Positions 43,239 through 51,148 of a DNA stretch of 64,000 nucleotides are shown piece by piece. The translations under genes were made by a program, and so were the position numbers. How positions within the stretch are numbered: the stretch's first letter is position 1; every line of letters begins with the position of its first letter. The stretch covers positions 29,475 to 93,474 of the forward strand of contig DATLLJ010000143.1 of the NCBI GenBank assembly GCA_035537875.1, written 5' to 3'. The stretch comes from DATLLJ01 sp035537875 (GTDB taxonomy: Bacteria > Acidobacteriota > Vicinamibacteria > Vicinamibacterales > CAVVIG01). The notes below the pieces were generated by a model. That model made no database searches and was not told the origin of the DNA. It worked only from the letters and a program-made list of their open reading frames with translations.

Positions 43239-44546
43239 TCAGGGCGCCTGCACGACGCCTTCGCGGACCCCATCGAAGCTGTAGCCGCTCGTTGGAGAAT
43301 CGAGGGGAGCGATGCCCTTCCGGGCGGCGTCGATCACCAGAAACTGTCGAACGTCTGAAACCGTGTAGGAAGAATTTGCCTGATAGTGGCGGGCGAGAAC
43401 GCCGGAGACGTGCGGCGCCGCCATGCTCGTTCCCGACATCCTGGTCGTGCCACCGCCAAGACGGGTCGAGAGTATCCCCGTGGAACTGATCACACATCCG
43501 CGGCTGACGTTCTCCGCGTCTTCGCCGGGCGCCGACACGACCACGTTGGCGCCGTCGGTCGTGAAGAACGACGCCGTGTCGGCTGCGATCGAGGACCCGA
43601 GCCAGCGGCACTGGTTGGATCCAGCCGAAGCCGTTGCGCTCGCCACAGTGATGACCTCGTCGTAGGCCGCCGGAATCATCTGACTGCTTTCAGCAGACGA
43701 GTCGTTGCCGGCGGCCACAACTACCGCCACACCGGCGCCTTCCAGCGACTTGATCAAATCGTGAAAAGCGGGATTGTCGTCAACCGAGCCAGGGCGCCCG
43801 AGGCTCATGTTGACCACCCTGATGTTGGGCTGGACGAGCGCGTGATTGACGAGCACCCAGTCGAGCCCGGCCATCACGGTCGCATCGGAGCCGCTCCCGG
43901 ACCCGTCGAGCACCTTGACGCAGAACAGCCGCGCCTTCGGCGCGACTCCGATCACGTCGATGGCATTGTCGCGAGCAGCGACGACGCCGGCCACATGCGT
44001 GCCGTGGCCCGCATCGTCGGCGCACGAGCCTCCGAAGGCGCTGAATGCGTCAACCGGGGCTCCAAGATCCGCATGCGCAAGATCGATCCCCGTATCGATC
44101 ACGGCCACACCAACGCCATCGCCGTTCGAACCACTCGTGGGAACGCCGACGCGGGTGACGCCCGCGGGAACCACCTGCACCGATCCTCCACCGCCCGGCT
44201 TGCCGCTGCTTTTAGCATTCGCCGCCACGTCCTGAAACGCGAACACCAGCCGGTCTGGGACGACCGCAATCACGGACGGGTCCTTCGCGAGCGCCGCGAG
44301 AGCATTTTCATTCGGCACCGCAACTGCCGCCGCGTCGACGCCGCTGTAATTGAATCGCAACGACGCGCCGGCGCTCGCAACGGCTCTTGCCCGGCCGCCG
44401 GGATTGGTCCCCGCGCGGAACGTGACGATGTAGTTCGAGCGTCCCTGAGCGACCGCTGGAGTCGACATCTCATGCGCCGCGAAGATTCCGATCGCCGCTG
44501 CGCACGCGACGCGAAGACAGGAGCGAGACAATCTGGTGCGAATCAT
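43239..44546 (-). CDS. Secreted subtilisin-like serine peptidase (S8)
   Basis: The 435-residue protein has a signal peptide (to about residue 34, TPAVAQG), an I9-type propeptide (YIVTFRAGTNPGGRARAVAS, then VIAVVPDRLVFAF) and a catalytic domain with Asp in VAVIDTGIDLAHAD, His in DDAGHGTHVAGVVAARD, the oxyanion Asn in VVVAAGNDSSAESS and Ser in MSGTSMAAPHVSGVLARHY. All three triad residues are intact. The gene lies between the MBL gene and pseudokinase A'. It could process external substrates, or the external part of the kinases (no direct evidence). Confidence 0.92.
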   Translation of the reverse strand: MIRTRLSRSCLRVACAAAIGIFAAHEMSTPAVAQGRSNYIVTFRAGTNPGGRARAVASAGASLRFNYSGVDAAAVAVPNENALAALAKDPSVIAVVPDRLVFAFQDVAANAKSSGKPGGGGSVQVVPAGVTRVGVPTSGSNGDGVGVAVIDTGIDLAHADLGAPVDAFSAFGGSCADDAGHGTHVAGVVAARDNAIDVIGVAPKARLFCVKVLDGSGSGSDATVMAGLDWVLVNHALVQPNIRVVNMSLGRPGSVDDNPAFHDLIKSLEGAGVAVVVAAGNDSSAESSQMIPAAYDEVITVASATASAGSNQCRWLGSSIAADTASFFTTDGANVVVSAPGEDAENVSRGCVISSTGILSTRLGGGTTRMSGTSMAAPHVSGVLARHYQANSSYTVSDVRQFLVIDAARKGIAPLDSPTSGYSFDGVREGVVQAP

Positions 44547-44718
44547 TCTTCAAGTATCGACATCGATTTCCTTCGGGATCAACAACCAATTCCGTAACAG
44601 CTGGATTGATACACGGCGCAATGCGATTTGAGTCTGAATGTGAATAAAGTCGGTGCAGATGTGCGCAGGATTTCCGCTGCAGTGCGACGAGGATCGCACG
44701 GCCGCAATTGCAGCCGAT

Positions 44719-47523
44719 CTACTTCTGCTTGAGCAGCGCCGTCCAGTTGAGCACGACGGAGACCGCGTTCGGCGTCGCACCCGCGCCCGCCGCAGCGCCG
44801 CCCCGATCGACATTGGCGATGATCACGTCGGCGAGCCCGCCTGCCGCTGTGGCCGCCGCGCCCACCCCGGGTTGAGAGATGAGGAACCGCTGGCCGTCGG
44901 CGCTGACGGAGAACCGGTTGTACGCGGGATGGGGAGCCGCAACGCTCGGGTTGGGGAGCTGGAACAGCGTCCGCGGCGCCCCCGGCTCCACCGATGAACC
45001 GGTCGCGCGGATGTCCGCGGCGAACATGTTGTTGTTGACATAGAAGAACAGTTCCTTGCCGTCGCCACGCCAGCGCGGAAAGTTTCCGCCATCCGTGGAC
45101 ACCTGCCACTTGCCGGGGCCCTCGGGAAACGGCTTCACGTAGATTTCAGCCCGGTTCGTTTCGGCCGACAGGTACGCCAGCCACTTGCCATCCGGGGACA
45201 CCTGCCCAAAGGCTTCGGGATACGGCGCCTGAAGCAGCGGAAACGCTTTCCTGTCGCCTGCCAGCGGGACAGCCCAGATATCGGCGGCCACGGGGCCCTG
45301 TACGACCGTATACACCAGCAGCTTGCCGTCCGGTGACCAGCTGGTCGGCATCGCGGGTTGATCCCCTTCGGTGATCAGCTCTTCGGATGCCGAGCCGTCC
45401 GCGCGCTTCACGTACACGCCCCACTTGCCGTTGCGCTGCGATCCGAACGCAATCTGCGTCCCGTCCGGCGACCACACGGGACTCGAGTTCTCCTGGCTGA
45501 CGTCGAACGTCAGGCGCAGCATCCGCGGCTGCGTCGCGTCGAAGAACCAGGTGTCGCCGCCCGCTCCCTCGTGACGGTGAACCGCGACGCGCTTGCCGTC
45601 CGGCGAGAGATCAATTCCGGCGTACGTTCCCGTCGTCCCGAGCGGCTGGCTTCGCAGGCCGGCACGATCGACCCAGAACAGCGTCCGCGGCTCGTCAGCG
45701 CCAGGCGCCGTCGGCGTCGTCGCCCCGCCGCTTCGGTACGCCAGCACACCCGTCTGGGAGACCGAGAAGACGGCCCAGCGCCCGTGCGCCGGGCTGGTGT
45801 TCAGGCCGGCCGCCAGGAGCGTGACGCCGCTCGCCACGCGGACCGGCTCCCCGCTCAACGTGAGGGAGTCAGCGTCGAAGGCTTGCGCGAAGACGGTGTC
45901 CGCCCTGTTGAACAAAACGTAACCCGGCCCGCCCTGACCGCCAGTTGCATAGAGCGCCCTCGAATCCGAGGCGAAGAGGCGCGTGCGCTCGTCGGAGTCG
46001 AGCGAGCCCACATAGATGCCACTCTCGCCCGGCTGCGACGAGACGGCCAGGAAAAGGAAATGCCGCCCGTCGGGCAGGAAGACGGGAGCCACGTGCTCGT
46101 TTTCGCCTCTGGACTCGTCGAGCTTGGTGATAGGCGTGGGCTGGCCGCCGGCGGCGAGCACCCGCTGGATCAGACGATCCCCGGGGAACAGAATGACGCC
46201 CTGACTGTTCCATGTCCCGACAGAGTGAGGCGGCAGAGCGTCACAGATGATCTGAGCGGGACCGCCGCCGACGTCGATGCGCTTCAGCCTCCCCTCTTCG
46301 TAGAACGCCATCGATCGGCTGTCGGGCGACCAGAAGGGCTGCGTGACGTTGTTCTCACGGGCAAGAACCTGTGGCGTGACGGCGTCGAGCGGAAGCGCGA
46401 CGACGCCGGACGCTCCGGCGCCGCCCGGGCTTGCGGCCAGCCATCGTCCATCAGGAGACAGCGCCAACGGTGTCCCGATGGCGGTCGGCATGCTCGGAAC
46501 CGGGAAGCGGACGGCGTCCGGCTCCGGAGGAGGTTCGAAGCTCGGAAAAACGGATGGCGCCATGCCCACCGCCACGATCGACATGACCGCCAGAGCCACC
46601 CAGACGGCGCGCTCTTGTTTCTTTCGGCTGGCCGCCACCGGCACGGGGATTCCGGCCTTCGTGCTTCCCTCGGCGACCCATTTGAGCTCGTTCACGAGGT
46701 CGAGGGCCGTCTGGAGCCGTTGCCTGGGATCCTTGGTCAGACAACGCCTCACCAGATAATCGAGGGCCGGCGGAGCCGACGGTTGGATTTTCGAGACGGC
46801 CTCCGGATCCAGCGTCTGCACCGCAGCGATCAGCAGCGCGAGCGTCTTTTCCTGGAATGCGGGCCGGCCGGCCAGCATCTCGTAGAGGATCGCGCCGAAG
46901 GCAAAGATGTCGCTGCGGGCGTCTGGCGCGGACCCCGCGAACTGCTCGGGCGACGTGTACGGCGCCGCGACAGCCGGCACGGCCGCGAGCGTCGATACCG
47001 ATGTTCGCGTCGTCGCCAACGACGCGGGGCCGACCGAACTCGATTCGGCCTTCAGCGCCGCCAGCCCGAAGTCGAGAAGTTTCGGGCCAGAAGGCGTCAG
47101 CGTGATGACGGACGGATTGAGCCCGCCGTGCGTTACGCCCTGTCGGTGCGCTTTGTCGAGCGCATCGGCGATGGCGATGGCCAGCGTCACCGTTTCCACC
47201 ACGTCCAACGGGCCACGCGCCAGCCTCTGGGCCAGCGTCTCGCCCTCGACATATTCGCTGACGACGAAGTCCGTTGCGGGATCCTGATGCCCGACGTCGA
47301 CGGCGGCACAGATCTGCGGGTGGCTCAGTGACGAGATCAGCTGCGTGTCGTGCTCGAACTTTGCCTTCAGTGCGGGGTCGGTTGAAAGCCCGGAGGGAAG
47401 CACCTTGAGCGTCACGACGCGCTTCAGTCGGGTATCGGAGGCCTTGTACCGTTCCTCCGTTTCGTCGCCGATAGGAGCCAGCACTTCGTAGGGGCCCAGC
47501 CGGGTTCCTGGCACAAGAGACAT
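44719..47523 (-). CDS. Pseudokinase A': receptor-like kinase with HGG motif and PD40/TolB-like propeller
   Basis: The 934-residue protein shows the pseudokinase hallmarks: IGDETEERY in place of the glycine loop, Asp59 for the alpha-C Glu, HGG at 132-134 (VTHGGLNPSVITL), and VTLK with Lys40. DFG (151-153) is kept. The transmembrane helix lies at about 312-332 (WVALAVMSIVAVGMAPSV). External repeats include QPFWSPDSRSMAFYEEG, AAGGQPTPITKLDESRGENE, FLPDGRHFLFLAVS and SPDGKRVAVHRHEG, as in the other pseudokinases. It ends VSVVLNWTALLKQK. It follows kinase A by 24 bases with an AAAGGAGA ribosome site, so both are made from one transcript. Confidence 0.87.
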   Translation of the reverse strand: MSLVPGTRLGPYEVLAPIGDETEERYKASDTRLKRVVTLKVLPSGLSTDPALKAKFEHDTQLISSLSHPQICAAVDVGHQDPATDFVVSEYVEGETLAQRLARGPLDVVETVTLAIAIADALDKAHRQGVTHGGLNPSVITLTPSGPKLLDFGLAALKAESSSVGPASLATTRTSVSTLAAVPAVAAPYTSPEQFAGSAPDARSDIFAFGAILYEMLAGRPAFQEKTLALLIAAVQTLDPEAVSKIQPSAPPALDYLVRRCLTKDPRQRLQTALDLVNELKWVAEGSTKAGIPVPVAASRKKQERAVWVALAVMSIVAVGMAPSVFPSFEPPPEPDAVRFPVPSMPTAIGTPLALSPDGRWLAASPGGAGASGVVALPLDAVTPQVLARENNVTQPFWSPDSRSMAFYEEGRLKRIDVGGGPAQIICDALPPHSVGTWNSQGVILFPGDRLIQRVLAAGGQPTPITKLDESRGENEHVAPVFLPDGRHFLFLAVSSQPGESGIYVGSLDSDERTRLFASDSRALYATGGQGGPGYVLFNRADTVFAQAFDADSLTLSGEPVRVASGVTLLAAGLNTSPAHGRWAVFSVSQTGVLAYRSGGATTPTAPGADEPRTLFWVDRAGLRSQPLGTTGTYAGIDLSPDGKRVAVHRHEGAGGDTWFFDATQPRMLRLTFDVSQENSSPVWSPDGTQIAFGSQRNGKWGVYVKRADGSASEELITEGDQPAMPTSWSPDGKLLVYTVVQGPVAADIWAVPLAGDRKAFPLLQAPYPEAFGQVSPDGKWLAYLSAETNRAEIYVKPFPEGPGKWQVSTDGGNFPRWRGDGKELFFYVNNNMFAADIRATGSSVEPGAPRTLFQLPNPSVAAPHPAYNRFSVSADGQRFLISQPGVGAAATAAGGLADVIIANVDRGGAAAGAGATPNAVSVVLNWTALLKQK

Positions 47524-47547
47524 TCGGCGCTCTCCTTTTGACCTCCG

Positions 47548-50325
47548 TCAACGACGCCAGTTGATGACGACGGTGATCGGGGCCGTGGATCGTGATACGG
47601 ACGCGACCGAACCTCGCCGATCCGCCGTGACGGTCGGAACAGCGAACCCTACGGCGGTGGCGAAGCCACCGGGTCCGCCGCGCCCGAACCCGGCGTTCAC
47701 CGACTCGAACTGCGGAATCAGAAATCGCTGGCCGTCGGCCGATACACCATACGCATGCGACTCGCCACGGTCGTGAATCTCGCCAGGGAACAGCGACTGG
47801 AAGACGGTGCGTGGAACCTCCCGCTGGATTGATGCGCCGCTCGTGCGGATGTCGGACGCCATCAGCGAGCCGAGGACCACGAGGTTCATGAAGTACAGCT
47901 CCCTCCCGTCGCGGCGCCAGCGTGGGTACACGCCGCCGTTCACCGACACCTGAATTCTTCCGGTGCCCTCCGGGAACGGACGCACGTACACTTCGCTTCT
48001 GCCTGTTTCGTTGGAGCTGTACGCGATCCACTTGCCGTCGGGCGACACCTGCGGGTTGCGTTCGTCGGCCTGCGTCTGGAGAATCGGGATCGGTTTCTTG
48101 TCGCCTGCCGGATCGGCAGACACGCTCCAGATATCGCCAGCCGTCTTCGGATCGCGAGTCCAGTAGACGATTTGATTGCCCGACCAGCTCATCGGCATCA
48201 GCGTCGCCTCCGAGTCGAGCAACAGCTCTTCGGCGCGCGTGTTGTCAGCGAGCTTCACGTAGATGCCGTACCGACCGTTTCGCCGCGAGCTGAACGCGAT
48301 GCGCGAGGCGTCTGGCGACCAGACAGGCGACGAATTGTCCTGCGCCGCATCGAAGGTGAAGCGCGACGGCGTCGAATTGCCGGCCTCGAAGATCCAGAGA
48401 TCTCCGCCGCCGGCCTCGTGGCGATGCACCGCCGCACGCTTGCCGTCGGGCGACACGTCAACGCCTGCCCACCCGCCTTGCGCCGCCGCGGGCTCGCTGT
48501 TGCCGGTCCGGAGGACCCATCGCAGCGGGCGATCGGAGCTGGCGCCGGCCGGGGCAGGAGCGCCGCCAGGAGCCGCCTGCCGCTGCGGATCGTTCCGGAA
48601 GATCAACACGCCGGTCTGAGACGCCGCGAACGCGGCCGCTCCGGCCTCGGAGTACGGAAGGCCGTCGGCCAGTCGAATGGCGTCTCCGGTGATTTCGGCG
48701 TCGCCCGCATCGAACGGCTGCGCGTACAGCGTGCCCTCACGGTGGTACAGCAGATAGCCGGGCTCCGCATACACCGCGTTCGACGAAGCGTCGACGAGTC
48801 GCGTGGCGCTCGTCGAGTCGAGCTCGCCGGCAAAGATGGCGTCCGAATCGGCGCCCGAGCTGGCGAGAAACAGATACTGCCGCCCATCGGGCAGGAAGTG
48901 CGGCTCGCGTGCCCGTTGAACTTCCTCGGACAGCGCAATCGCTGACGGCTGCCCCCCCGCAGCGGCCACGCGCTGCAGCCCCTTGCTCGACGCAAAGACG
49001 ATGACGTCCATGCTGTTCCAGGTGCCGCCGAGCAAGTCGGGCGTCTCGCAGATGTTCTGCGGCGGGCCGCCCGCCGCTTCGACTTTCTTCAGCCGGCCAC
49101 CGGCAAGGAACCCAATCCATCGGCTGTCCGGCGACCAGAAGAGTCTGCCGGCGCCTTCCGTGCCCGCGAGTTTCTGCCCGACCTCGGTGTTGACGGGACG
49201 CACGAACACCGCGGTCGACGCACCATCACCGGCTGAATACGCGATCACCCTGCCGTCGGGCGAGATCGACACGGCCTCGGGCACGGGCATGTCGGGGACG
49301 TCGATGAGGAACCGATTCTCGACCCGCGCCTCGGTGCCTTCGGAGGAGCGCACCGCCATCACGGCCATGCCCAAGACCAGCAGCGTCACCGCGGCGAGCG
49401 CAAGTTGAGCGATCCTGGTCCGGCGCCACCCGGCTGCGAGCGGCGCAATCGCACCGCCCTGCGCACCACCCTCGGCGATCCACCTGAGCTTCCAGACGAG
49501 ATCGGTCGCCGTCTGCAACCGCTCGTCGGGATCTTTGGCCAGACAGCGCTGCACGAGAAAATCCAGCGTTGGCGGCACCGTCGGCAGCGTTTTCGCCATC
49601 GGATCGGGCTGCGAGGAGATGATGGCGGCGATCAGGTGCGGCTGGTTCTTCCCTTCGAACGCCTTCCGACCCGTCACCATCTCGTACAGGACACTCCCGA
49701 ACGCGAAGATGTCCGTCCGCGCGTCCGCTTCCTTCCCCTCGAGCTGCTCCGGGGCCATGTACTGCATCGTGCCCAGAATCATTCCGGGCGCCGTCGTGTT
49801 CGCGGCGACGTTCGACAGCACCGAGCCCGATGCCGAGGCCTTCGCCTGCTCCGTGAGCTTCGCCAGCCCGAAGTCGAGCAGCTTCGCGCCGCTCGGCGTG
49901 AGCATGATGTTGCCCGGCTTCAGATCCCGATGCGTGACGCCCTGGCCGTGCGCCTTCTCCAGCGCGTCGGCCACCCCGATCGCCACCTTCAACGCCTCGT
50001 CGAGCGGCATCGGCCCCTTCGCCAGTCGCGCCCCCAGCGTCTCGCCTTCCAGGTACTCCATCACCAGGAAGTCGGTGTCACCCTCCCGGCCGACGTCGTG
50101 CAGCGTGCAGATGTTCGGATGATTGAGCGCGGCGATGGTCTGCGCCTCGCGCTCGAAGCGATGCTTGCGTTCAGGATCCTGCGACAGGTGCGGCGGCAGG
50201 ACTTTGATGGCGACGGTACGGTTCAACCGCCGGTCGGTCGCTTTGTAGACCTCCCCCATGCCGCCCGCGCCAAGCTGCGCGAGGATCTCGTAGGGACCAA
50301 GTCGTGTGCCGGAGTCAAGCGCCAT
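47548..50325 (-). CDS. Receptor-like Ser/Thr kinase A (canonical) with PD40/TolB-like external domain
   Basis: The 925-residue protein has LGAGGMGEVY (18-27), Lys41 (VAIK), Glu60 in the alpha-C helix, HRDLKPGN with HRD at 132-134, DFG 151-153 and MAPEQLEGK. The transmembrane helix lies at 304-325 (RIAQLALAAVTLLVLGMAVM). The external part has LFWSPDSRWIGFLAGG, GGTWNSMDVIVFASSKGLQRV, SPDGKRAAVHRHE and FDAAQDNSSPVWSPDA blades. It ends ITVVINWRR. The start at 50325 (MALDSGTRLGPY) is used; a longer frame upstream lacks support. It is the first gene of pair A. The upstream region contains the 38-base block shared with pair B. Confidence 0.91.
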   Translation of the reverse strand: MALDSGTRLGPYEILAQLGAGGMGEVYKATDRRLNRTVAIKVLPPHLSQDPERKHRFEREAQTIAALNHPNICTLHDVGREGDTDFLVMEYLEGETLGARLAKGPMPLDEALKVAIGVADALEKAHGQGVTHRDLKPGNIMLTPSGAKLLDFGLAKLTEQAKASASGSVLSNVAANTTAPGMILGTMQYMAPEQLEGKEADARTDIFAFGSVLYEMVTGRKAFEGKNQPHLIAAIISSQPDPMAKTLPTVPPTLDFLVQRCLAKDPDERLQTATDLVWKLRWIAEGGAQGGAIAPLAAGWRRTRIAQLALAAVTLLVLGMAVMAVRSSEGTEARVENRFLIDVPDMPVPEAVSISPDGRVIAYSAGDGASTAVFVRPVNTEVGQKLAGTEGAGRLFWSPDSRWIGFLAGGRLKKVEAAGGPPQNICETPDLLGGTWNSMDVIVFASSKGLQRVAAAGGQPSAIALSEEVQRAREPHFLPDGRQYLFLASSGADSDAIFAGELDSTSATRLVDASSNAVYAEPGYLLYHREGTLYAQPFDAGDAEITGDAIRLADGLPYSEAGAAAFAASQTGVLIFRNDPQRQAAPGGAPAPAGASSDRPLRWVLRTGNSEPAAAQGGWAGVDVSPDGKRAAVHRHEAGGGDLWIFEAGNSTPSRFTFDAAQDNSSPVWSPDASRIAFSSRRNGRYGIYVKLADNTRAEELLLDSEATLMPMSWSGNQIVYWTRDPKTAGDIWSVSADPAGDKKPIPILQTQADERNPQVSPDGKWIAYSSNETGRSEVYVRPFPEGTGRIQVSVNGGVYPRWRRDGRELYFMNLVVLGSLMASDIRTSGASIQREVPRTVFQSLFPGEIHDRGESHAYGVSADGQRFLIPQFESVNAGFGRGGPGGFATAVGFAVPTVTADRRGSVASVSRSTAPITVVINWRR

Positions 50326-50346
50326 GGCTGAGCAGACTAATGGCCA

Positions 50347-50384
50347 GATGATACCCCCGGATGTCAAAGCTCAGCCGGCAAAAT
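50347..50384 (-). promoter_or_regulatory. Conserved upstream element, kinase pair A
   Basis: This 38-base block matches 39659-39696 at 29 positions without gaps, 22 bases before the start. On the coding strand it reads GATTTTGCCG, then GAGCTT, then GGGGGTATCAT; TATCAT resembles a -10 box. Confidence 0.6.
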
Positions 50385-50450
50385 CTGCGGCGGGACGACG
50401 GATCTGCCGCGGTGCGCAAGGCCGCCTCTCTCTTGACGTGCCATGCCGGG

Positions 50451-50480
50451 TTGGTAATACTCTTACTGGTAGGAGTAATA
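50451..50480. promoter_or_regulatory. Imperfect palindrome before the AbrB-PIN module
   Basis: GGTAATACTC and GAGTAATACC flank 10 bases, with one mismatch in the arms, just before the antitoxin start. It is a likely autoregulatory site. Confidence 0.5.
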
Positions 50481-50483
50481 CCT

Positions 50484-50714
50484 ATGCGCATGACAAGCAA
50501 GGGGCAGGTCACCGTCCCGATTGAGATCAGGGAAAAGCTCGGCCTCTTGCCGAACACCGAGGTGGAGTTCGAAATCGATCGAGATGCTGTGCGGATCAGG
50601 AAAGCGGCCGCGCCCCGCGGACTGGACCGCGGACGGGCGCTCGTCGAGCACATGCGGGGCCGTGGGACCCGGCGGATCACGACCGACGAGATCATGAAGC
50701 TCACGCGAGGGTGA
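50484..50714 (+). CDS. AbrB-type antitoxin of a PIN-domain module
   Basis: The 76-residue protein starts MRMTSKGQVTVPIEIREKLG, the SpoVT/AbrB swapped-hairpin domain, and continues EVEFEIDRDAVRIRKAAAP. The C-terminal part (VEHMRGRGTRRITTDEIMKLTRG) would bind the toxin. The start follows the palindromic region and TAGGAGTAATACCT upstream. The toxin gene begins 1 base after the stop. It stands back to back with kinase A. Confidence 0.88.
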   Translation: MRMTSKGQVTVPIEIREKLGLLPNTEVEFEIDRDAVRIRKAAAPRGLDRGRALVEHMRGRGTRRITTDEIMKLTRG

Positions 50715-50715
50715 C

Positions 50716-51120
50716 GTGCGCGGCACGCTCGTGGACAGCAACGTGATTCTCGACGTGCTCACCGAGGATCGCGAGTGGGTCGACTGGTCGTCGTCGATGC
50801 TGGCCGAGGCGGCCCGGGCCGGTACGCTCGCGATCAATCCGCTCATTTACGCGGAGGTGGCAGTCCGATTCGAGCGAATCGAGGACCTCGACGAGACGTT
50901 CCCTGCCGATTACTACCGTCGGCTGCCGCTGCCGTGGGAGGCCGCCTTCCTGGCCGGCCAGTGCTTCGTCAGGTACCGGCGTCGCGGCGGGAGCCGCCGG
51001 TCGCCCATGCCCGACTTCTACATCGGCGCCCATGCGGCCGTCGCCGGCTTGACGCTTCTCACGAGGGACGCAAGGCGATACCGCTCCCACTTCCCGTCTC
51101 TGCGAATCGTCGCGCCATAA
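50716..51120 (+). CDS. PIN-domain toxin paired with the AbrB antitoxin
   Basis: The 134-residue protein has a GTG start and MRGTLVDSNVILDVLTEDRE, with the first PIN Asp, then INPLIYAEVAVRFERIED with the Glu, MPDFYIGAHAAVAGLTLLTRDARRYRSHF with the later Asp residues. It should cut RNA. The gene ends 29 bases from the convergent minus-strand cytochrome-like gene, in a short heptamer-like tract. Confidence 0.87.
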   Translation: MRGTLVDSNVILDVLTEDREWVDWSSSMLAEAARAGTLAINPLIYAEVAVRFERIEDLDETFPADYYRRLPLPWEAAFLAGQCFVRYRRRGGSRRSPMPDFYIGAHAAVAGLTLLTRDARRYRSHFPSLRIVAP

Positions 51121-51148
51121 GCCCTGGGCTGGAGCCTGAGCTTCAGTC

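Noticed and set aside
45358..47331. 657-residue plus-strand frame opposite pseudokinase A'
   Set aside because: It is the complement of a repeat-rich coding region; Arg-rich with no signal peptide or motif.
27589..47523. HGG in place of HRD as sequencing error
   Set aside because: Three separate genes have the same HGG and the same linked changes (alpha-C Asp, SV in place of GN), encoded by different codons, so error is very unlikely.
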